Below are positions 1 to 7,400 of a stretch of DNA of 9,411 nucleotides, piece by piece. The notes beneath the pieces were generated by a model. The model did no database searches and was not told the origin of the DNA. It saw only the letters and a list, made by a program, of their open reading frames with translations. Position numbers and translations under genes: made by a program. Source of the stretch: Leptospiraceae bacterium (GTDB lineage Bacteria > Spirochaetota > Leptospiria > Turneriellales > Turneriellaceae); contig JAEUSA010000003.1 of the NCBI GenBank assembly GCA_016788945.1, positions 1-9,411 on the forward strand. Reading direction: 5' to 3'. The number at the start of each line of letters is the position of its first letter. Positions within the stretch are counted from its first letter, which is position 1.

Positions 1-55
1 TGGCACCAGCATAACTCATGCCAAGTGGCGGGCAAGATTTATTTAAGGGAGAGGA
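1..55 (-). other. Short region downstream of lipoprotein B
   Basis: These 55 nt follow the TAA stop of lipoprotein B. On the minus strand they begin with a pyrimidine- and A/T-rich stretch (TCCTCTCCCTTAAATAAATC). Close to the window edge lies a weak inverted repeat, TGGCA at 1-5 and TGCCA at 19-23. This could be part of a terminator, but the sequence that would hold the T-run is outside the window, so no terminator is called. No coding sequence is seen here. Confidence 0.3.
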
Positions 56-3000
56 TTACCAATCCAGCGACCCTGCCCCACCGGCAGCAGTAGTGCCGTT
101 GAGGTAGAGACCACAGTCGAGGTTCGGGTCAGCGGGTGTCGTACCGCTGACGGTTGCCCCGTTAGTCATGCCGTCTGAAGGTCCATTGATGTCAGTCGCA
201 CTGCAGTTGAAATAGAAGCTCACCGCAGTCGATCCCGTCTGTGTCGCATTCGCCGACATCGTCAGCGTATAGCCGCTCGAGAAAGTCAGCGCCGGTGTTC
301 CGTTGGCTGTCGCGTTAGCACTGATTGTAATCTGCGTCCCGTTCGTCGCCACCGCAGTAATTGTTGCGCCAGCCGGTATGCCCGTACCGGTCACTGTCAT
401 ACCCACTGCGAGATTGCCGCTGGCAGAACTCAAGCCAGTGATGTTTGCATTTCCATTGGTTGTCGTGCCGGTTCGGCCGGGGGGATTCACCACGTTTATG
501 GCATTAATAACCGTATTCGCGGGAATATTCGCACCGCTGACACGCATGCCCGTAGTCAAACCGGCATTCGACAGAACGGTCAGGTTCGGTGAACCATTGG
601 TGCGGGTACCCGTGCGCCCAGCTACGGTCGTGCCATAGGTGTAATTTGCGTAACCGACGCCCGTGGTGTCGTCTACGGTGAGTGTGGTGCCCGCGACAGT
701 CAACCTGAATGGCCGCCAGCCGCGCAGTGCAGATGAGCCCGTGCTCAAGATCGTCTTAATAAGCCCGCCGCCACCCGTGAAATGACTGCCGGCATAGATA
801 TCGATACGTGCCTTCGAAACGTTCCAGTTCAGCGCTGTAGCATCGTTATTGTAAACCGAGAATTTATAAGTCCCGTCCACGTAGCCGTCGTAGAAATTGA
901 TGATTTCCGGACCGTATTCAAAGCTGTCGTCAACCGCGAGGCTCGTCGAGCCGGTCGGCGCAGCGGTTCCTGTTTCAGCGCAATAGCGCTGCTGAAATGA
1001 CACATGGAACTTGCTGTTGGCTCCGTTGGCATTCTGAATCGCAGCTTCATTGTAAGGCTGACAATCGAATGCATTCGAGGCAGGCCCGACGACGTGCAGA
1101 TCGAGGTCTTTGGTTTGATTTCCCCAGGTCAGTATGACCTTAATCTGTTTTGAACCCGTAGCGAAAGTTCCCACGACCGGCAGATAACCAAGGTTGGTCG
1201 TCGCGCTATCTGCAACGGCGATTGTCGATTCGGTGATTGTGTAATAACCGGGAATCGCCACCTGTAATGAATATACGCCTGAAGTCAGACAATTGCCGGG
1301 AGTACCCGCACAAGAGGGATCACCGCTATGATGATAGGTCGGGTTGTTGTAAGGTGCGGCACCCCAACTGGACACACAATTTGCCGGGAAAGCAAATTGT
1401 TTTCCGTCGGGGTCAAGATTCGGAGTGCTGGCCAGAGTATTGTTCGCGTAATCTTTCAGTGTGAACGTTGCGTTCGAAAGCAATAGCTGCGAACCGTTTG
1501 AACCATCGACAATCGAACCGATCATACAGCCGCGACCTGAAGTATTGACGGCATAAACATTTCCGATATTGGTCGTCGCCCCTGCATTGGCCTCGATATA
1601 AGTCTTTGTGCCCTCGCGCACCGGCCCCACGGTTGAAACTTTAATACAATAGCCCGACGATGCCAGCTTTATCGGTATCGGATAACTGCCTGCGAGAGTC
1701 AGGCTGAACGAACCGTCACCGGCAGAAGTCGCATCGGCGCCGATCTGCGTTGTGGCGCATAAGGCATCGCTGTAGAGTTTGACCGTCGCGCCGCTGATCG
1801 CATTATTATTTGTATCACGCACAACGCCCGATACCGCACCAACAATCCGTTTACCCGAAGATGAAGCACCAAACGAAGATTCTACACCGACCGAATCTTT
1901 TACTTTGATCTGTGCATAGTATGTCGCGCCGTTGAGCTGCTTGATGCAACTGAGCCCCGCACAGGCCGTGTTCAGGGTATAAGAAGAAGTTGCATTACAC
2001 GTCGCCACTGAATTACACGCAAGTGTACCATTATTCATACCCGGCAGTGGTTCGGTACAGGCAGAATCTTTGCACACACGGACACGTATCTCTTGTGTGC
2101 CGGTCGGTATGCCTGCGCCGGTGACCCAAGTATAGTTGAACGTATTGGAAAACAGATCGTCAATGCCTGCCACACCATCGTTTGGCGCGGGAGGGGCAAA
2201 CACGGTGTACGTCACACTCTGTGTTGCCGCCTCGTAGTTACCCGCTGCGTCACGGCCGATGAAGCAGATGCGTACCGTTCCGGCGGCAAGGCCGGTCGCC
2301 TGCAGTGGAGTTTCGGGTGAGCGTTCGGGATAAGTCGCATTATCAGCAACCATCGTGGCCGAAGTCGGGCATGCACCGGTGACCACCGTGCCTTTATAGC
2401 CGGTAATGTTTTCGGCTCCGGATTTACCTATCTGCACGCTCACCTCGGTCAGCACCGTACTCTTCGTATCGAGGTTCGTCGCAGGGGAAATCCACGTCAG
2501 CACCTGAGATGTAGGCGGTGTCGTATCGTAACGGAACGTGTGCCGCGTTACGGCACTGGCCGAAGTTCCCTGATAGAGCACTCCGTTATTTGAACCGATT
2601 ACGCAGATACTATATTCGGTGCCATTGGTCCACGCCACGTTGTCAGCGGCGATGAAATCCGTTGCGGCCGTCCGCTGAGCTGAATAATCGACGACCGCGT
2701 CCAGCGGGCAACTATTACCGCTCACGATGGCATATTTGTAGAATGTTACATTGCTCACCACGACGTTGTGGCAATTGAAGCGGGTAGGATTTCTCGGTAA
2801 GCCGTTATCCGGCGCCGATGTCATACCGGCGGCCCCCGTGCAGTTGCCTTGGCTGGCGATTGTTGCCGTCGGTGCATTCGTATCGACGGTAAAGGAAAAT
2901 GTCGTACGCAAATTTTCAAGTTGGTAATTCCCAGCCGCATCTTTGCCGACAATATCGATGGTATACCCGCCGTTCGTCAAACCCGCTCCGGAAATCAAAT

Positions 3001-4414
3001 CTCCACCTACGCCAGGATTCTTGTCTGTTGACCAGGTACCGGAAAAGCCGGTGCCAATAACGCGATACTGATATTTTGCGAGATCTGTGCTGTCGACGGC
3101 GACCGCAAAGCTCGTGGCCGAAGTGGTAGAAACCGGAAGCGTATTGGACACAAATGCCGCAGTCGGTTTTGCGGTATCCAATAAAAACCGCGCTTCTTGA
3201 TATGACTTAGCGGCAAAAAAGTCGGCAATACTGCCTATTCCCGGACCTACCGGGTTTGCACAGGCACCACCTGTCGTCTCGGCAGCCGAAGCATCGCACT
3301 GAAAATTCCCCACGCTGTCTGCCGCGAGCACTTGTATGAGATAACACTGATTCCCCGAAAGAGTCTTAATGATTTGCAAATTCGTTGAGCGCGGCGTCAG
3401 ACTCCAGCCGTTCGCATTGGTAGTGCCATCGGTCGCAAATGTGTATCCCGATGCGGGGCCGTTGCAATCGGCGGGCACTGAGCCGGCTTTCGTGCCGATG
3501 CGAAATTTGTAACTCGCAGGAATCTGTGCAGAAACCGGGCTTGAGGCCGAATAACAGGGCGCGGCATAACCGTTGGGAAAACCTGCCTCAACGCAGTTGC
3601 GGTATACCACGCTGATATTGGTTACCAGATCGCTGGTTAAAGACGCCGGCACATTCGAAAGGCCAATATCTGACACCGAAGTGTTATCAACAGAAAAGAA
3701 GTACTGGGTATAATCGGTTGCAGGCTGCCACGCTCCGGCGTCGTCCTGTATCATCAGATCGAGGCGATAATCGGCACTCGGTATACCTGCTGGAATCGTA
3801 AACGTATTCGCGACAGGAGTAATTGCGCTAAGTGCAAAGTGATCGCTGCTCGTCGTTACATTGTAGAGACGCCAGCGGTAGTTTTGCCCGCGCGCATAAT
3901 CGCCGCGCACCGTGACAGTGACCGGAGCCGCAAGGGCTGTTCCCGACGAAGGGCAGGTAAAGGTGCCCGCATCATCAAGGCAGGTCGCGCGCAGCCAACG
4001 CGCACCCATGAACTGCTTGCTGCGGTTTTCGGCGCCAGGCAAAAGATCGTCGAGATACATGTTTTGTATCGTACTGACCGTGAGCGTATAATACTGTCTC
4101 TGCATGCGCACCGAATCATTCGGATCGAGAAACAGATACACCTGATGGGTTTCGGGCCCCTTGCTTACCGACATCAGATTGAGTCCCGGTATCGAATAAT
4201 TCGACAGTACCAGAGCACCTTTTTCAAAGTTGAGCGGCTTATTGAAAGACACAAGAATTTTCGTATTCGCGACGGGGACGACTTCAAGCAGTTTGAATTG
4301 CGCGTTTTCGGTAGAAAGCATCGTCGAGAGAAATTTGCCGACGCAGGCCTGCGATGCAAGCATCACCGTGAGAACGAGCGAGAATGCTTTGCTCATATGA
4401 ATCAGTCGTTTCAT
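56..4414 (-). CDS. Large multidomain lipoprotein B (Ig-like modules, regulatory-like and DUF2135/YfaP-like domains)
   Basis: Predicted surface or periplasmic lipoprotein of about 1452 aa; ligand and function unknown. The start at 4414 gives a compact signal peptide: MKRLIHMSK, then a hydrophobic stretch, then lipobox A-S-Q-A-C with lipidated Cys24. It lies one base after the stop of lipoprotein A (TGATATG), with a weak GGG 7 nt upstream. An in-frame ATG at 4426 would add four residues and overlap A by 11 nt, with no visible Shine-Dalgarno. Domains, numbered from 4414: SbsA/Big_5-like ~40-135; Ig-like modules ending near D243, D413, D511, D630 and F739 with G-[KR]-D-A-A-G-N-Y motifs; an Ig-like stretch ~740-855; carboxypeptidase-regulatory-like (SGVVRDTNNNAISGATVKLY) from ~858, and a weaker second one ~965-1075; DUF2135/YfaP-like ~1090-1260 (LTWGN at 1095-1099, DLDLH at 1103-1107, GPE at 1168-1170); GRTGT repeats 1266-1402; tail ending LDW. 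About 31 Cys suggest an oxidising location. Domain names are from memory of family patterns. The ORF is certain, the role is not. Confidence 0.95.
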   Translation of the reverse strand: MKRLIHMSKAFSLVLTVMLASQACVGKFLSTMLSTENAQFKLLEVVPVANTKILVSFNKPLNFEKGALVLSNYSIPGLNLMSVSKGPETHQVYLFLDPNDSVRMQRQYYTLTVSTIQNMYLDDLLPGAENRSKQFMGARWLRATCLDDAGTFTCPSSGTALAAPVTVTVRGDYARGQNYRWRLYNVTTSSDHFALSAITPVANTFTIPAGIPSADYRLDLMIQDDAGAWQPATDYTQYFFSVDNTSVSDIGLSNVPASLTSDLVTNISVVYRNCVEAGFPNGYAAPCYSASSPVSAQIPASYKFRIGTKAGSVPADCNGPASGYTFATDGTTNANGWSLTPRSTNLQIIKTLSGNQCYLIQVLAADSVGNFQCDASAAETTGGACANPVGPGIGSIADFFAAKSYQEARFLLDTAKPTAAFVSNTLPVSTTSATSFAVAVDSTDLAKYQYRVIGTGFSGTWSTDKNPGVGGDLISGAGLTNGGYTIDIVGKDAAGNYQLENLRTTFSFTVDTNAPTATIASQGNCTGAAGMTSAPDNGLPRNPTRFNCHNVVVSNVTFYKYAIVSGNSCPLDAVVDYSAQRTAATDFIAADNVAWTNGTEYSICVIGSNNGVLYQGTSASAVTRHTFRYDTTPPTSQVLTWISPATNLDTKSTVLTEVSVQIGKSGAENITGYKGTVVTGACPTSATMVADNATYPERSPETPLQATGLAAGTVRICFIGRDAAGNYEAATQSVTYTVFAPPAPNDGVAGIDDLFSNTFNYTWVTGAGIPTGTQEIRVRVCKDSACTEPLPGMNNGTLACNSVATCNATSSYTLNTACAGLSCIKQLNGATYYAQIKVKDSVGVESSFGASSSGKRIVGAVSGVVRDTNNNAISGATVKLYSDALCATTQIGADATSAGDGSFSLTLAGSYPIPIKLASSGYCIKVSTVGPVREGTKTYIEANAGATTNIGNVYAVNTSGRGCMIGSIVDGSNGSQLLLSNATFTLKDYANNTLASTPNLDPDGKQFAFPANCVSSWGAAPYNNPTYHHSGDPSCAGTPGNCLTSGVYSLQVAIPGYYTITESTIAVADSATTNLGYLPVVGTFATGSKQIKVILTWGNQTKDLDLHVVGPASNAFDCQPYNEAAIQNANGANSKFHVSFQQRYCAETGTAAPTGSTSLAVDDSFEYGPEIINFYDGYVDGTYKFSVYNNDATALNWNVSKARIDIYAGSHFTGGGGLIKTILSTGSSALRGWRPFRLTVAGTTLTVDDTTGVGYANYTYGTTVAGRTGTRTNGSPNLTVLSNAGLTTGMRVSGANIPANTVINAINVVNPPGRTGTTTNGNANITGLSSASGNLAVGMTVTGTGIPAGATITAVATNGTQITISANATANGTPALTFSSGYTLTMSANATQTGSTAVSFYFNCSATDINGPSDGMTNGATVSGTTPADPNLDCGLYLNGTTAAGGAGSLDW
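209..619 (-). repeat. Tandem GRTGTxTNG repeats in the C-terminus of lipoprotein B
   Basis: Unit 1 (479-619, residues 1266-1312) starts GRTGTRTNGSPNLTVLS and continues to G-M-R-V-S-G-A-N-I-P-A-N-T-V-I. Unit 2 (281-478, residues 1313-1378) starts GRTGTTTNGNANITGLS and continues to G-M-T-V-T-G-T-G-I-P-A-G-A-T-I, ending TISANATANGTPALTF. A partial third copy of that ending, TMSANATQTGSTAVSF, follows at residues 1385-1400. The DNA of the units is clearly diverged, so the duplication is not recent. The pattern recalls G-T-x-x-x-G-x-x-x-I-T-x-L-S...G-M-x-V-x-G-x-G-I-P repeats that I associate with phage-tail and surface proteins; this is recollection, not a search. Lipoprotein A has no counterpart at this point in its tail. 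Confidence 0.75.
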
Positions 4415-4415
4415 A

Positions 4416-7400
4416 TCAGAACCCATTCAAATTACATTTGCGTTCGTCATGACCGCCGGTGCCGTCTTGCCAGTTAACGTAGGTATTCACCGGGGTGAAT
4501 GTACGGCCGGCAGAACCGGTACCCGAAACCGTCATTTTGAAAGCCTGCCAGAGTTCGCATTGTTGCCAATCGCTCGCCCCACCTGCCCCACAACCCGCCA
4601 CGACGGTCGCCGGAGCCAAAGCAGTAGGGGTCACTGCTGGTTCGGTCGCACTCATCTCGAACACGAGACCATCGGCATCGTACATGCGTAGCGCTACGTC
4701 CGTGGCATCCCATTGCTGGCTTTCTTTGCTCATGCCGGCCGCGGGTATCCACTGCCGCCAGTTGACGACTGACACGTAGTAGGTACCGTCGGTATAACCG
4801 CCGACAAAATTGATCGCCTCGGGGCCAAAACCCGTGTTGGCATCTTGCACGAGCGCAGTCGTTGTATCAGGGCTGGTCGGAAAATAATTGGAACCCGCAT
4901 AGAGTGCATCACCCTGAATGTATGAACGTGTTTTGGCCGAGTATTGCTGCTGCCAGCTTAAGCCTACGTTCGGACGAGCTGCCCAAACATGAAACAGCGT
5001 ATTATTTCCCGTACCGCAGTCATCATTGTTTACATTGGTGAGAGTCTGGCCTGCAGGCAGAGTACCGACCAAATGCAGGTCAAGGTCGCGCGGGTCTGCA
5101 TTACCCCAAGTGAGTACCATTTTCAGATCTTGGCCAGTGAGTGTGCGTACTAACGGTAGACGGCCTGACGTGACCGCATTCAACTTGAAAGAATACCCAC
5201 CGGTATTGGCTGCCCCTGTCAGCAAAGTACCCGTTGAAAAGGTATTCAACGACGGATCATAAAATGAAGTGCTGCTTGCGGCGGCGTTATTGTTGCCAAG
5301 GACGACAAATTGCTTACCGTTATGTGTTCCGGCTTCTATGAGAAACGAATTTGCACCGGCACCAACATTTGCAGAGAGAGAAGGTCCGATACCGAAACTA
5401 TCGGTCGCGGGGTCATAAATGGATGTGCTGTTGGAATTTCCACCGTGAACAAACATCTGTTTGCCCGCTTCGCTGCCCGTGGTAATGCTGAACGCATGAG
5501 CGCCTGCACCGGCGGTGCCCGACAACGTTGAACCGACAGCAATCGGTGTTGGAAAACCATTCGGATCAAACAGCGCGGTATTGTTGCCATTACCGAGGAC
5601 GATACGGGTTTTACCTGCTTGCGTTCCCGAGTTGATCGCAAAGGCAAATGCACCCGTGTTGACATTCACGGCAAAAGTCGGGCCTGCGGCAAATGTGTTC
5701 GTTGCAGGATCATATAGTGAAGTCGTGTTGGTATTTCTCGCGTGCACAACGAGAGTTTTGCCAGAGTTGACGCCGGTACTGATAGTGATTGCATGCGCGC
5801 CATCGCCGGCCTGTGCCGAAAGTGCCGGACCAGCGGCGACGGTATGCGTTGCGGGATCATAGAGTGTGGTGGACGTCAAATTGTTGCCATGGACAATCAG
5901 CACTTTGCCATTTTGCAGTCCCGACGTGATCGCAAATGAATGCGCCCCCACACCGGCCGCCGCAGTGAGGTTGAAGCCTGCGGCGCTCGTCGAATTTGAT
6001 ACGGGATCGAAAAGATAGAGACTATTCTGGTTGTTACCGCGCACGACGAGGGTCTTCGATATCTGCGGCCCTGAGGTAATCGCAATCGTATGCGCGCCTG
6101 CGCCGGCTGCACCGGTGAGCGTTGGCCCGACAATAATCTTGTTCGTCGCCGGAATGTAGATATTGGTCGCAGTCGTGTTGCCGGCGCGCAGCATTAATAT
6201 GCGCGCCTCGGGAAGGCCCGGAACGACGACATTTTCCTGCTTCAGCAGATTGTACGTCTGATTGCCCGAAGCCCAGCTATTGCCGGTGACCTCGATCGAG
6301 TAGTTACCCGGCGTCACATTGGCAAAACGCACGTCTCCGCAAATGGTATTTCCATTAAAGACATTTTTCGGAATATTGGTCGGCGGATCACCCGCCGGGG
6401 CAATGCTTGTGCAACCCGTATTGTATGTACTGCGCACGGCCGAACCCACGGTATTGCCGAGATAATCAATCAGCTTTACCTCTGCGTAGCCGAGCATCCA
6501 GCCGTCATCGGCGTCTATTACCTTCGCCACGAGGTCTTGCGCAACAGTCGATGACAACGGCACAAGATTCAGCGTCCCGATATTCGTTTTGATCGTAGCC
6601 CCACTACCTTCGGCCTGTACCGAAATTCCCCGCTTGGCAGCCGGACGGTATGTTGCATCGGAAAAAGCAGCAATCACCCGGTAGCGATTTTTGGCGGTAT
6701 GTAATCCCGTGAAAGTAAAAACACCCGATGCATTGGTAGACTGATCGGGATGCAGTGCGTTCAGCGGTGAACCATCGCTGTCATAAAGCCGCACGTTAAC
6801 TCCGCTGATGGCTACACCCGCAGTCGTTTTGACGGTTCCGGTAATCTGACCCTTCACATAATGTTCTGCTGACACCGTTGAGTAGTCACTGCGAAAGTTA
6901 CCGTAAGCATCGCCTGCCTGAACGCGCGCGTAGACCGTACCCGATATATATGAATCGACGGCGATCGTGAAGGTTTTGGTAGCCAAAGCAACTGGGCAAT
7001 CAGGAGCATCGATATTCTTGCAGCTTGGTACATTCGTGTCGCTGATGATCGCCGAAGCGGGGCTGAACGACGAATTCGTCGCTACCTGAATGCGATACGT
7101 CTTCGTATCGGCCGTCGCCGTTGCATTGTCTATGTAGAAGTTGATGACCGGTGTGCTGAATGAAGCCACACTCATTGACGCGGCGGTGAAAGATGGATTG
7201 TTCGCAGGCGGGTCGACATCTACCGTCCATTCGGCCGTTGCCGTGGCGCTCGATGTCGATTGCCAGTTACCGGCTGAGTCTTTACCAATAGCACAGACTT
7301 TATATACGGTGACGCCGGTCGTCGCAATTGCCGGAGATCCAAACGTAATTGCCGTATCTGCGGTTACTTCGGCATTATACGTCGCTGAAGCGCAACTTGC

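Noticed and set aside
303..638. 111-codon plus-strand open frame rich in Val, Ala and Pro
   Set aside because: It is antisense to the GRTGT repeats of B; its hydrophobic look comes from the complement of Thr/Gly/Asn codons. No ribosome-binding site or membrane topology supports it.
3839..4477. 212-codon plus-strand open frame opposite the start of lipoprotein B
   Set aside because: It lies wholly antisense to the signal peptide and N-terminal domains of B, which are clearly real. Its translation is Arg/His-rich with no domain pattern; it is a shadow frame.
5163..6206. CRISPR or DNA-level tandem repeat array
   Set aside because: Periodicity is in the protein (about 147-150 nt units); the DNA units are diverged and in frame, with no conserved palindromic repeat.
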